Shown in pieces: positions 1-8,165 of a DNA stretch of 37,905 nt. Under the pieces are notes generated by a model. It searched no databases, had not been told where the DNA came from, and saw nothing but the letters and a program-made list of their open reading frames with translations. The first letter of the stretch is position 1. Every line of letters starts with the position of its first letter. The DNA is from Micromonospora sp. AMSO31t (GTDB taxonomy: Bacteria; Actinomycetota; Actinomycetes; Mycobacteriales; Micromonosporaceae), in assembly GCF_008868175.1 (NCBI RefSeq), contig NZ_WBKT01000046.1:1-37905 (forward strand), read 5' to 3'. Made by a program: the position numbers and the translations under genes.

Positions 1-96
1 ACGATCAGCACGGCCACCACGATGGCGGCCACCCATCGCCCGCCGTTCCACCGCCGGGCGATGGGTGGCCGCCATCGTGGTGGCCGTGCTGATCGT
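1..96. repeat. Perfect 42-bp inverted repeat at the window edge
   Basis: Bases 1-42 are the exact reverse complement of bases 55-96, with a 12-base loop. The right arm encodes the membrane segment of the next reading frame, so it is probably the genuine sequence. The left arm looks like a fold-back copy. A perfect 42-bp hairpin exactly at a sequence end is a common assembly or amplification artefact, but a real cruciform cannot be excluded from this window alone. Confidence 0.9.
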
Positions 97-301
97 GCTC
101 TGCTCCGGCGTGATTTCGTACTACTACCGGAAGTACGCGGCGGCCGGCGACCCTGGCGCGCTTGCTCCGGTGAGCGTGACCTCCGGCGCGGTGCGGGCCC
201 ACGGGGGCGACTATCCCGTTTTCACGTCGTACCGTCATGAGGTACGGCTCCGGCCGGCTGGCGGCGAGACGACGACGAGCGAAGGACGAGAGACGCGATG
301 A
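65..301 (+). CDS. Membrane protein fragment upstream of pknB (possible C-terminus of a truncated gene)
   Basis: This frame has a hydrophobic helix at about residues 4-20 of the GTG-65 version, then a short hydrophilic tail. It stops at 299-301, overlapping the pknB start as ATGA, so the two are translationally coupled. No clear ribosome binding site precedes GTG 65, and the frame stays open to base 1 with basic residues just before the helix. It may therefore be the C-terminal end of a longer protein, for example an upstream kinase or membrane protein of the pknB cluster. The bases before about 55 may be an artefactual inverted copy, so the true N-terminus cannot be read. I do not recognise a family. 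Confidence 0.4.
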   Translation: MAAIVVAVLIVLCSGVISYYYRKYAAAGDPGALAPVSVTSGAVRAHGGDYPVFTSYRHEVRLRPAGGETTTSEGRETR

Positions 302-2118
302 CAGCGCAGGCCCGCCTGCTCGGTGGCAGGTACCAGGTCGGCGAGCTGCTCGGCTACGGCGGCATGGCGGAGGTGCACCGCGGTCGCGATCTCCGGCTCG
401 GTCGGGATGTCGCGATCAAGATGCTCCGGGCCGACCTGGCCCGGGACGCGACCTTCCAGATGCGGTTCCGCCGGGAGGCGCAGAACGCCGCCTCGCTGAA
501 CCACCCGGCCATCGTCGCCGTGTACGACACCGGCGAGGAGACCGCCCCGACCGGCGAGACGCTGCCGTTCATCGTGATGGAGTTCGTCAACGGGCGGACC
601 CTCAAGGAGGTGCTCGGCGTCGAGGGCCGACTCCAGCCGCGCCGGGCGCTGGAGATCTGCGCCGACATGTGCGCGGCGCTGGAGTTCAGCCACCGGCACG
701 GGATCATCCACCGGGACATCAAGCCCGGCAACGTGATGCTCACCCAGACCGGCCAGGTCAAGGTGATGGACTTCGGCATCGCCCGGGCACTGGCCAGCGG
801 CGCCACCACGATGACGCAGACCAGCGCGGTCATCGGCACGGCGCAATATCTTTCCCCCGAGCAGGCGCGGGGCGAGGCGGTCGACGCCCGCTCCGACGTC
901 TACGCGGCCGGCTGCGTGCTGTTCGAGCTGCTCTGCGGGCACCCGCCGTTTGTCGGGGACAGCCCGGTCAGCGTCGCGTACCAGCACGTGCGGGAGACGC
1001 CGCCCACGCCGAGCACCATCAACCCGGACGTCAACCCCGCCGTGGACGCCATCGTCCTCAAGGCGCTCTCCAAGAACCCGCTGAACCGCTACCAGAGCGC
1101 CGGCGAGATGCGGGCGGACCTGCTCCGCGCCGCCGCAGGCCGGCCGGTGCTGGCCACCCCGGTCATGCCGGCCGAGGAGACCATGCCGATGGCGCCGGCC
1201 GCGGCCGGTGGCTACCAGCAGACCCAGGTGATGGGCCCGCAGACCCGCCAGCAGGCCCCGGCCCGGGTCGGCGACGCGCGCAAGCGCAAGAGCTCGGCCT
1301 GGGTGATCGCCACCTTCGCGGCGCTCGGCGTGCTCGCGGTGATCGCCCTGGCCACCGCGCTCTGGCTCAACCAGACCGGCGCCGAGAAGGTGAACGTCCC
1401 GCAGCTGCAGGGCCGGACCCAGGCAGAGGCGCAGGCCGCCCTCACCCAGGCTGGGCTGCGGTTCACGCCCGGCGACCCGGTGCAGAACACCACGTGCGAC
1501 AAGGGCACCGTGGTGGGCCAGGATCCGGCCTTCAACCAGCGGGTGGAGAAGAACACCGCGGTCACGGTCCAGATCTGCGGCGGCCCGAAGCAGGTCACCA
1601 TCCCGGACGGGCTGGTGAACTCCCAGTTCGCGAACGTGAAGCAGCAGCTGGAGAACCTGGACCTCACGGTCGATTCCGACGACGTCGACAGCAGCCTGCC
1701 CAAGGGGACCGTTGTCAAGGTCGACCCCAAACCGGGCAGCACGGTCCCCGCGGGGACCGAGGTGAAGGTCCAGGTCTCCCGGGGCAACGTCAACGAGGTG
1801 CCGGACGTCGTGGGCCTCTCCGAGGACGCGGCGGTGAGGCTGCTGAAGAACGCCGGTTACGAGGTGCGGACGCTGGACGGCGACGACGTCGCGCCGGACA
1901 AGGCCGGCAGGGTCAGCCGACAGAACCCCAGGGCCGATTCGAAGCTGGCTCGTGGTGAGCGGGTGACGATCTTTGTCGACGTCGCCGCGCCTGAGCCGAC
2001 CGACAGCGCCAGCCCGGGCACTCCCTCGCCGGGCACGACGCCGACCACCCCCGGCGGCGGCGGCGGTGGGTTCCCGTTCCCGACGGTGACGCCGCCGACG
2101 AGGTTCAGCCAGCCCTGA
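298..2118 (+). CDS. pknB: PknB-type Ser/Thr protein kinase with three PASTA repeats
   Basis: A transmembrane receptor kinase that phosphorylates division and cell-wall proteins. The kinase domain spans about residues 11-275: glycine loop GYGGMAEV (19-26), Lys41, Glu60, HRD with Asp140, Asn145, DFG at 158-160, and an activation loop with TTMTQT (170-175) and SPEQ, as in mycobacterial PknB. A Pro/Gln-rich juxtamembrane linker is followed by one helix at 334-357. Three extracellular PASTA repeats follow (about 364-427, 431-496, 498-562), which in this family sense peptidoglycan fragments. M. tuberculosis PknB has four, so this one is shorter. The tail is Pro/Thr/Gly-rich. ATG 298 follows GAAGGA and overlaps the preceding stop. 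It converges on the sortase-trpG operon. Confidence 0.96.
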   Translation: MTAQARLLGGRYQVGELLGYGGMAEVHRGRDLRLGRDVAIKMLRADLARDATFQMRFRREAQNAASLNHPAIVAVYDTGEETAPTGETLPFIVMEFVNGRTLKEVLGVEGRLQPRRALEICADMCAALEFSHRHGIIHRDIKPGNVMLTQTGQVKVMDFGIARALASGATTMTQTSAVIGTAQYLSPEQARGEAVDARSDVYAAGCVLFELLCGHPPFVGDSPVSVAYQHVRETPPTPSTINPDVNPAVDAIVLKALSKNPLNRYQSAGEMRADLLRAAAGRPVLATPVMPAEETMPMAPAAAGGYQQTQVMGPQTRQQAPARVGDARKRKSSAWVIATFAALGVLAVIALATALWLNQTGAEKVNVPQLQGRTQAEAQAALTQAGLRFTPGDPVQNTTCDKGTVVGQDPAFNQRVEKNTAVTVQICGGPKQVTIPDGLVNSQFANVKQQLENLDLTVDSDDVDSSLPKGTVVKVDPKPGSTVPAGTEVKVQVSRGNVNEVPDVVGLSEDAAVRLLKNAGYEVRTLDGDDVAPDKAGRVSRQNPRADSKLARGERVTIFVDVAAPEPTDSASPGTPSPGTTPTTPGGGGGGFPFPTVTPPTRFSQP

Positions 2119-2141
2119 CCACAGGGCTCCAGTTTGGCGAG

Positions 2142-2174
2142 GTGGTGGTGTCCGGTCGATCTGGGCACCACCAC
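2142..2174. terminator. Hairpin between convergent pknB and trpG
   Basis: GTGGTGGTG at 2142-2150 pairs with CACCACCAC at 2166-2174 across a 15-base loop. It lies in the short gap between two converging genes and could end transcription from both sides. There is no T-run, as is usual in high-GC actinomycetes. Confidence 0.5.
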
Positions 2175-2201
2175 GTCGCGTAGCTGGGCGTGACGGACTC
2201 C

Positions 2202-2852
2202 TCAGGCCGCGGCGAACGCGGCCCGGCGGCGGGCGTCGACCTCGGCGGCCAGCTCCGGGGCCCGCTCCAGCGCCTCCGGATAGCCGCAGACGGCCAGCCA
2301 GTTGGCCAGCATGAGGTGGCCACCCTCGGTCAGCACCGACTCGGGGTGGAACTGGACGCCCTCGATCGGCAGGGTGCGGTGCCGCATGGCCATCACCACG
2401 CCGGAGGCGGTCCGGCCGGTGACCTCCAGCTCGTCGGGCAGCGTTTCGGGCAGCACGGCGAGCGAGTGGTAGCGGGTGGCCGTGAACGGGTCGGGCAGGC
2501 CGGCCAGCACGCCCACCCCCTGGTGCCGCACCTCGGAGGTCTTGCCGTGCAGCAGCTCCGACGCCCGGGTCACGGTCGCACCGAACGCCGCACCGATGGC
2601 CTGGTGACCGAGGCAGACCCCGAACAGGGGGAGCTTGCCGGCGTACTCCCTGATCACGTCGAGGCAGATGCCGGCGCGGTCCGGGCTGCCCGGCCCGGGC
2701 GAGAGCAGCACGCCGTCGGCGCCCGCCCGGCCCACCTCGGCGACGTCGATCTCGTCGTTGCGCCGCACCTCGCAGTCCACGCCGAGCTGGCCGAGGTACT
2801 GCACCAGGTTGAAGACGAACGAGTCGTAGTTGTCGATCACGAGGACGCGCAT
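2202..2852 (-). CDS. trpG: Anthranilate/aminodeoxychorismate synthase glutamine amidotransferase subunit (TrpG/PabA)
   Basis: A class I glutamine amidotransferase that supplies ammonia to a chorismate-using partner (TrpE or PabB) for tryptophan or folate synthesis. The triad is visible: Cys in GVCLGHQ, and His and Glu in FHPES. The oxyanion motif LSPGPGSP and the N-terminal MRVLVIDNYDSF are typical. I chose ATG 2852, which gives the family-typical N-terminus and has GAGCAGG upstream. GTG 2861 would add three residues and overlap the upstream stop as GTGA. It is the last gene of the DUF881-sortase operon, the conserved actinobacterial position downstream of the pknB cluster. No trpE or pabB is nearby, so the partner is unresolved. 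Confidence 0.92.
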   Translation of the reverse strand: MRVLVIDNYDSFVFNLVQYLGQLGVDCEVRRNDEIDVAEVGRAGADGVLLSPGPGSPDRAGICLDVIREYAGKLPLFGVCLGHQAIGAAFGATVTRASELLHGKTSEVRHQGVGVLAGLPDPFTATRYHSLAVLPETLPDELEVTGRTASGVVMAMRHRTLPIEGVQFHPESVLTEGGHLMLANWLAVCGYPEALERAPELAAEVDARRRAAFAAA

Positions 2853-2857
2853 CGGGG

Positions 2858-3136
2858 TCACCTGCTCGGGATGGAGGGCGGGGCGTTGTTCGACTCGGTG
2901 CTGTACGGGATCTCCTCCTCGGACGGCCGCTCACTCGGCTCGGTGAGCCCGCCGCCGTCGTTCCCCGGCACGCCGGAGTCCTGGGTGACCTGCACGTCGT
3001 CGAAGGGGAGGAGGGGCTCGGCCCACGGGAAGACCACGAACCAGAGCAGGGCGACGGTCGCGGCGGCCAGCAGCACCGAGCCGATCAGCTTCCCGGGGAG
3101 CCCGAGCGGCAGCTTCCGCCAGATCCAGCCGTACAC
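2858..3136 (-). CDS. Small single-pass membrane protein in the sortase operon
   Basis: A 92-residue protein starting at GTG 3136, two bases after the sortase stop, with GGAGG upstream; its stop overlaps the alternative GTG start of trpG. Residues 1-16 are Trp/basic, about 17-37 form one transmembrane helix, and the rest is an acidic, Pro/Ser-rich tail, presumably outside the cell. I see no enzyme motif and cannot assign a family. Tight coupling on both sides and its place between a class E sortase and trpG suggest a conserved accessory membrane factor, but its role is unknown. Confidence 0.7.
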   Translation of the reverse strand: MYGWIWRKLPLGLPGKLIGSVLLAAATVALLWFVVFPWAEPLLPFDDVQVTQDSGVPGNDGGGLTEPSERPSEEEIPYSTESNNAPPSIPSR

Positions 3137-3138
3137 GC

Positions 3139-4410
3139 TCAGCCCTCCAGCTCGGCCGGGCGGCCCGCCGTCTTGGCCTGGACGTGGTCCAGCCGGGCGT
3201 GGATGATCAGCCGCTGGTAGTTGTCGAACTTGGGGTTGCAGGTGGTCAGGGTGAGCAGCTTCTCGGTCGGCTTCTCGGTCGGCTTGCCCGGCACCGGCGC
3301 GACCACCTCGACCTGGTAGGGCTTGACGATCCGCTGCTGGTAGACCTTGTAGATGAACCACTCGGTCTGCGTCTCGACGACGACGGCGTCGCCCGCGCGC
3401 AGCTCGTCGAGGCGCCAGAAGGTGGCCCGGATGCGGTGCCCGGCGACGGAGAAGTTGCCCACCTGGCCCGGCATGGCGCTCTTCGGGTAGTGGCCCGGGG
3501 CGTACCGGATGTCGTCCGGACTGACGCCCTCGACCACCACCCAGTGCTTGTCGAACTTCGGGAGGTAGAGCCCGGCGACCGGCTTGCCCTCGGCGGGCGG
3601 CTTCGGTTTGGCGCTCGGCCCGGTCGTCGGCCCGACCGTCGGGTCCGCCGCCCCCCACTCCTGGGCGAGCTGGCTGCTCAGGTCGTTCTGGTGGGCGTCG
3701 ACGATCACCGCCTTGCCCCAGATCTCGTAGCCGGCGAAGAGCAGCACCACCAGGCCGAAGGTGATCAGAACCTCGCCGGTGCCGCGCACGATCGTCCGCA
3801 GCCGGGAGCCGATGGTGGGGCGGGTCAGCTCGGAGTAGACGCTCTTGTACCCCTCGCCGGTCTGCTCCGGCCGGAGCTGCACGACCCGCTCCCCGCGGCG
3901 GGGCTGCGGCGGCTCGGCCGGGGTGCCGGCCGGATCGCCGTCGCCGGTGTCGGGGACCGGGGGCACGGCGCCCATCAGCGCGGTGTGGTCCAGTGCCGCG
4001 GGGCTGACCGGCGGGCGGCTGACGGCCGGGATCAGCGCGGTCGCTCCCGGGTCCGCGGGGCCGGTGGCCGCCGGACGCGCCGCCTCGCCGCGGCGGCGTT
4101 CGGCCGGGTTTCCGGCCCGGTGGCGCTCGCGCCGATCGCCGAGCGGTGGGATGAACGCGGTCGGCGCGTCACCGGGGCTGGAGGGCCTGACCTCGCCGGG
4201 CCAGGCCGGCGGCGGGGACGCGGGCTGGCGCGGGCGCGCCGGCGCCTGCTCGCTGACCGAGGGCGGTGCCGCGTGGTCCGGCCAGGGCAGGTCGAGCGGG
4301 GGGCGGGGCGGCGCAGGCGCCGGCCGGTCGACCTTCGGGAGGAAGGCGGTCGCGTCCTCGCTCTGGTCGCGATGGCGCCCGTCCCGCTCCCGGGGATCGT
4401 CCCGGGTCAC
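3139..4410 (-). CDS. Class E sortase with long proline-rich cytoplasmic tail
   Basis: A membrane-anchored cysteine transpeptidase that attaches secreted proteins to the wall or pilins to each other. Residues 1-205 are a Pro/Arg/Ala-rich cytoplasmic tail, 212-230 the membrane helix, and about 275-410 the sortase barrel. Catalytic residues are His325 ([10 protein letters not shown]), Cys391 (LTLTTCNP) and Arg400 (QRLIIHA). The tail repeats a Thr-Ala-Phe/Leu-x-Pro-like motif four times (see findings). GTG 4410 overlaps the stop of the upstream DUF881 gene as GTGA. No substrate with a sorting signal is encoded nearby. Class E assignment rests on the TLTTCNP context and actinobacterial neighbours. 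Confidence 0.92.
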   Translation of the reverse strand: MTRDDPRERDGRHRDQSEDATAFLPKVDRPAPAPPRPPLDLPWPDHAAPPSVSEQAPARPRQPASPPPAWPGEVRPSSPGDAPTAFIPPLGDRRERHRAGNPAERRRGEAARPAATGPADPGATALIPAVSRPPVSPAALDHTALMGAVPPVPDTGDGDPAGTPAEPPQPRRGERVVQLRPEQTGEGYKSVYSELTRPTIGSRLRTIVRGTGEVLITFGLVVLLFAGYEIWGKAVIVDAHQNDLSSQLAQEWGAADPTVGPTTGPSAKPKPPAEGKPVAGLYLPKFDKHWVVVEGVSPDDIRYAPGHYPKSAMPGQVGNFSVAGHRIRATFWRLDELRAGDAVVVETQTEWFIYKVYQQRIVKPYQVEVVAPVPGKPTEKPTEKLLTLTTCNPKFDNYQRLIIHARLDHVQAKTAGRPAELEG

Positions 4411-5213
4411 CGCGGCACCTTGGCGGACTGCAGTGCGGTCGAGTCCTCGAATGCCGGCACGGTGACCGTGGAGACGGTCTCGGAGTAGCCGAGCTGGTAG
4501 TGGTCGACGGCTTCCCTGAACAACCGGACTCCCTCGGACGCGGCGAGTTCCCGCTGGAAGGCGGCGGGGTCGCCGATGGCCACGATCTTGAAAGGAGGGG
4601 AGTACACCCGGCCGTGCAGCAGCAGAGTGTTACCGACGCAGCGTACCGCGCTGGTGCTCAGCACGCGGACGTTCATGATTGACATGGCCTCCGCGCCGCC
4701 CGCCCAGAGCGCGTTCACGACGGCCTGGACGTCGCTCTGGTGGACCACCAGGTCATCGTTGCTCGCACCCTTGGGCAGGGCCTGGTCGGCGCGCCGCGGC
4801 GCGTCGTTCAGCTCGATGGTGATGCCGTTGCCGGTGAGCGCGGTGAACCCGGCGGCCTGCCGGCTGGCGGCGGCCCGGTCCTGCTGTGCCTTGATCGGGC
4901 CGTCGGCGCCGGCCAGGGCGCCGGTCTGCTCCTCGACCTCGGCGCGCAGCCGGGCGGCCTTCGCCTCGCTGGCCGCGACCTCCTCGCGCCGGTCCTCGAT
5001 CAACTGGGTGAGCTGGGGACGCCGGTCCTCCCGCAGCGGTGTGCCGCCGGCGGTGGTCGCGGTCGTGGTGAAGAGGAGGCCGGCCGCGGCGGCGATCAGG
5101 GGTACGCCGATCGACCAGCCCGGGCGGCGCTGACGCGGCCGGCGCGGCAGCAGGCCGACCACCGCGCGCCGGAGGACCTTCTGCCAGGAGGCGGCGCCGG
5201 ACGTGTACTCCAC
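4407..5213 (-). CDS. DUF881 family membrane protein
   Basis: A 268-residue protein with a basic N-terminus, a single transmembrane helix at about 33-52, a charged coiled-coil stretch at about 65-118, and a DUF881 domain at about 120-255. The domain shows the characteristic [11 protein letters not shown] segment, the [31 protein letters not shown] block and [11 protein letters not shown]881 proteins are widespread beside crgA, sortases and pknB in actinobacteria, but their function is unknown; a role in division or envelope organisation is inferred from context. GTG 5213 has AAGGGAA upstream. It heads the four-gene leftward operon ending in trpG and is divergent from crgA across about 230 bp, which should carry both promoters. 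Confidence 0.9.
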   Translation of the reverse strand: MEYTSGAASWQKVLRRAVVGLLPRRPRQRRPGWSIGVPLIAAAAGLLFTTTATTAGGTPLREDRRPQLTQLIEDRREEVAASEAKAARLRAEVEEQTGALAGADGPIKAQQDRAAASRQAAGFTALTGNGITIELNDAPRRADQALPKGASNDDLVVHQSDVQAVVNALWAGGAEAMSIMNVRVLSTSAVRCVGNTLLLHGRVYSPPFKIVAIGDPAAFQRELAASEGVRLFREAVDHYQLGYSETVSTVTVPAFEDSTALQSAKVPR

Positions 5214-5444
5214 CGGGCGTTCCCTTTCCCGTCGTCTCGTTCCGGCCCGCGACGGCGCGGACCGGTCTGCTCGACCCGAAAAGTCCCGCCCTTTTCGGTC
5301 ACTCCGTGCACCGGCCTGACCCCATTCGTGGCCTGGAGGGTCCGGCGGGACTACGCTAGCTGTCGAACATTATTGGCCATGGACCGTCGCCCCCGCGCCC
5401 GGTTGTCAGGCCGGACGAGGTCGTACCCCCCTCTGGAGAGCGTC

Positions 5445-5708
5445 GTGCCCAAGTCTCAGGTCCGCAAGAAGAAGGTGTACACCCCGCCGACGGACGTGCG
5501 TCCGACGGCGACGGCGGCGACGCGCAAGCCTAGCCCGGTCTGGCTGCCGATCACCGCGGTCGCGCTGATCGTGGTGGGCATCGGCTGGCTGGTGATCTAC
5601 TACCTCTCCGAGCAGGCGTACCCGGTCGCGACGTGGGGCTACTGGAACCTCGCCGTGGGCTTCGGCGCGATGGTCTCCTCGCTGATCCTGCTCTCCCGCT
5701 GGCGCTGA
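5445..5708 (+). CDS. crgA: Cell division protein CrgA
   Basis: An 87-residue two-helix membrane protein of the actinobacterial divisome. CrgA interacts with FtsZ, FtsQ, FtsI and other septal proteins in mycobacteria and restrains septation in Streptomyces. The sequence starts PKSQVRKKKVYTPP, the family signature, with helices at about 33-53 and 68-85 and a short WRWR-like basic end. GTG 5445 is preceded by TGGAGAG at a 6-base spacing. The gene is separate from the leftward DUF881 operon but shares its intergenic region. The length is normal for the family. Confidence 0.95.
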   Translation: MPKSQVRKKKVYTPPTDVRPTATAATRKPSPVWLPITAVALIVVGIGWLVIYYLSEQAYPVATWGYWNLAVGFGAMVSSLILLSRWR

Positions 5709-5834
5709 TCCCGCCGGCTCCACCGCCGCTGCCGCACCGGGCGTAGGTCACGCCGGGACGCCCCTGAACGGCGCCCGGCGCCCGCTGCCCCTAAGGTGTC
5801 GGCAGGGCGGCGTGGCCGATGCGAGATGACTCAC

Positions 5835-5850
5835 GTTACTGCTGGGTAAC
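5835..5850. promoter_or_regulatory. Palindromic operator upstream of etfD (GTTAC-N6-GTAAC)
   Basis: GTTACTGCTGGGTAAC lies 49 bases before the etfD start. Its outer five bases form a perfect inverted repeat around a 6-base spacer. A near-identical element (GTTACTGATCGGTAAC) lies upstream of the acyl-CoA dehydrogenase at 35619-35634. The spacing and symmetry fit a TetR-type dimer; the regulator is not in this window. Confidence 0.65.
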
Positions 5851-5898
5851 CTTGCGCGTAGGCTGCACTGACAAGCAGCAGACCGGGAGGCCAACTCG

Positions 5899-8097
5899 AT
5901 GGGCAGCGTCCAGATCGTCACCACGATCCTCGCGGCCGCCATCACCGCCGTGGCGGTGGGGCTTGCGGTGCGCGCGGTCATGAAGATGACGGCCGTCATC
6001 CGGCTCGGGCAGCCCGCGCCGGAGCGGTTCACCGACAAGGGCGCCCGCACGAAGAAGATGCTGGTGGAGACCGCCGGCCACACCCGCATGCTCAAGTGGG
6101 GCGTGGTGGGCGCGGCGCACTGGTTCGTGATGGTCGGCTTCATCGTGCTGTCGCTGCTGGTGCTCGAGGCGTACTTCGAGGTGGTCACCCCGGGCGGTGG
6201 GCTGCCGATCATCGGGCACTGGACGGTCTTCGGCCTGGCCACCGAGTGGATCGGGATCCTGGGCCTGGCCGGCATCCTCGTGCTCATGGGCATCCGGCTG
6301 CGCAACCGGCCCACCCGGCCGGGCGGCCGCTCCCGGTTCACCGGCTCGACCATGTGGCAGGGCTACTTCGTCGAGTGGGTCGTGCTGCTGGTCCTGATCT
6401 TCGGCTTCGTGATCCGCGGCTTCAAGGTCGCCACCGACCACTTCGAGTACCCGGTCTGGGCCACCCCGCTGAGCCACGCGGTCGGCGCCGCCCTCCCGGC
6501 CTGGACGGCCGGCGTCAGCGTGGCCGCCCTCATCAAGATCGCCATTTCGATGACCTGGCTCATCGTGATCTCCCTGAACGTCACCATGGGTGTCGCCTGG
6601 CACCGGTTCCTGGCGTTCCCGAACATCTTCTTCAAGCGCGAGCCCGCGAAGCCGGCCGGCTCCGGCCTGGGCCCGCTGCGGCCCATGACGAGCGAGGGCA
6701 AGCCGCTCGACTTCGAGGAGGCCGACCCGGAGAAGGACCAGTTCGGCGTCGCCCAGGTCGAGCAGTTCACCTGGAAGGGCCTGCTGGACTTCAGCACCTG
6801 CACCGAGTGCGGCAGGTGCCAGTCGCAGTGCCCGGCCTGGAACACCGGCAAGCCGCTGTCGCCGAAGCTGCTCGTGCTGAGCCTGCGCGACCACGCGTAC
6901 GCCAAGGCGCCGTACCTGCTGGCCGGCGGGGGCAAGGACCTGACCGGCGAGGAGAAGGCCACCGCCGCGCAGCTCGCCCACATGGACGTGCTGGCCCTCG
7001 CCGAGGCCGACCGGCCGCTGATCGGCACCGCCGAGGAGGGCGGCGTCATCGACCCGGACGTGCTCTGGTCGTGCACCACCTGCGGCGCCTGCGTCGAGCA
7101 GTGCCCGGTGGACATCGAGCACGTCGACCACATCGTCGACATGCGCCGCTACCAGGTGCTGATCGAGTCGAGCTTCCCGTCCGAGGCCGGCGTCATGCTC
7201 CGCAACCTGGAGAACAAGGGCAACCCGTGGGGCGCCCCGCAGAACACCCGCGAGGACTGGACCAAGGGCCTTGGTTTCGAGGTGCCGCGGGTCGGCGAGG
7301 TCGACGACTTCGAGTACCTGTTCTGGGTCGGCTGCGCCGGCGCGTTCGAGGACCGGGCCAAGAAGACGACCCGCGCCGTGGCCACGCTGCTCAACGAGGC
7401 CGGCGTCTCCTTCGCCATCCTCGGCGAGGGCGAGACCTGCTCCGGCGACCCGGCCCGGCGGATCGGCAACGAGTTCGTCTTCCAGATGCTCGCCCAGCAG
7501 AACGTCGAGACGTTGAACGAGGCGTTCGAGGGCCGGGAGAAGAGCAAGCGGAAGATCGTCGCCACCTGCCCGCACTGCTTCAACACCCTCGGCAACGAGT
7601 ACGGCCAGCTCGGCGGCGAGTTCGAGGTCGTGCACCACACCCAGTTGCTGGCCCACCTGGTGGCCGCCGGCAAGCTCACCCCGGTGCAGCCGGTCGACGG
7701 TGGCGTCACCTACCACGACCCCTGCTACCTGGGCCGGCACAACCGGGTCTTCGCCGCCCCGCGTGAGGTGCTCGGCGACTCGATCCAGGGCGAGCTGACC
7801 GAGATGCCGCGCAACAGCGAGCGCTCCTTCTGCTGCGGCGCCGGCGGCGCCCGGATGTGGATGGAGGAGAAGATCGGCAAGCGGATCAACGTGGACCGGG
7901 TCGAGGAGGCCATGTCCACCGGGGCGAAGACCATCGCGGTCGGCTGCCCGTTCTGCTCGACGATGCTCAACGACGGTGTCAACGGCAAGGGCGCCGGCGA
8001 GCAGGTCGAGGTGGTCGACGTGGCCAGCGTGCTGCTCCGCTCGGTGAAGCCGGACGCCCCGGCGGCCGAGAAGGAGACCGAGGCGGTCGCCGGCTGA
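5899..8097 (+). CDS. etfD: EtfD-like membrane Fe-S oxidoreductase (electron transfer flavoprotein dehydrogenase, Rv0338c type)
   Basis: A 732-residue protein resembling mycobacterial Rv0338c, which reoxidises electron transfer flavoprotein and passes electrons from acyl-CoA dehydrogenases to the membrane quinone pool. The N-terminal 260 residues hold about five hydrophobic segments. Two [4Fe-4S] ferredoxin motifs follow, Cys301/304/307/311 (CTECGRCQSQCP) and Cys392/395/398/402 (CTTCGACVEQCP). Two CCG cysteine-rich domains complete it, with CPHCFNT, DPCYLGRHN, CCGAGGARMW and GCPFCS. This layout fuses heterodisulfide-reductase HdrE/HdrD-like parts. ATG 5899 has GGGAGG upstream. It is monocistronic, ends at a strong bidirectional hairpin, and shares an operator with the FadE-type gene at 35662. 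Confidence 0.9.
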   Translation: MGSVQIVTTILAAAITAVAVGLAVRAVMKMTAVIRLGQPAPERFTDKGARTKKMLVETAGHTRMLKWGVVGAAHWFVMVGFIVLSLLVLEAYFEVVTPGGGLPIIGHWTVFGLATEWIGILGLAGILVLMGIRLRNRPTRPGGRSRFTGSTMWQGYFVEWVVLLVLIFGFVIRGFKVATDHFEYPVWATPLSHAVGAALPAWTAGVSVAALIKIAISMTWLIVISLNVTMGVAWHRFLAFPNIFFKREPAKPAGSGLGPLRPMTSEGKPLDFEEADPEKDQFGVAQVEQFTWKGLLDFSTCTECGRCQSQCPAWNTGKPLSPKLLVLSLRDHAYAKAPYLLAGGGKDLTGEEKATAAQLAHMDVLALAEADRPLIGTAEEGGVIDPDVLWSCTTCGACVEQCPVDIEHVDHIVDMRRYQVLIESSFPSEAGVMLRNLENKGNPWGAPQNTREDWTKGLGFEVPRVGEVDDFEYLFWVGCAGAFEDRAKKTTRAVATLLNEAGVSFAILGEGETCSGDPARRIGNEFVFQMLAQQNVETLNEAFEGREKSKRKIVATCPHCFNTLGNEYGQLGGEFEVVHHTQLLAHLVAAGKLTPVQPVDGGVTYHDPCYLGRHNRVFAAPREVLGDSIQGELTEMPRNSERSFCCGAGGARMWMEEKIGKRINVDRVEEAMSTGAKTIAVGCPFCSTMLNDGVNGKGAGEQVEVVDVASVLLRSVKPDAPAAEKETEAVAG

Positions 8098-8124
8098 GGC
8101 GTACACCTGACAGCGCTGAACCAC

Positions 8125-8160
8125 GACGGCGGCGGCACCCACGCGGGTGCCGCCGCCGTC
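8125..8160. terminator. Bidirectional terminator between etfD and the GPP34 gene
   Basis: A perfect 16-bp stem (8125-8140 with 8145-8160) with a 4-base ACGC loop lies between two convergent genes. There is no long T-run. It is one of the strongest hairpins in the window. Confidence 0.88.
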
Positions 8161-8165
8161 CTCGG

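Noticed and set aside
235..2934. 899-residue open frame on the minus strand across pknB
   Set aside because: Arg/Pro/Gly-rich shadow frame of the GC-rich kinase gene; the plus strand shows complete kinase and PASTA domains.
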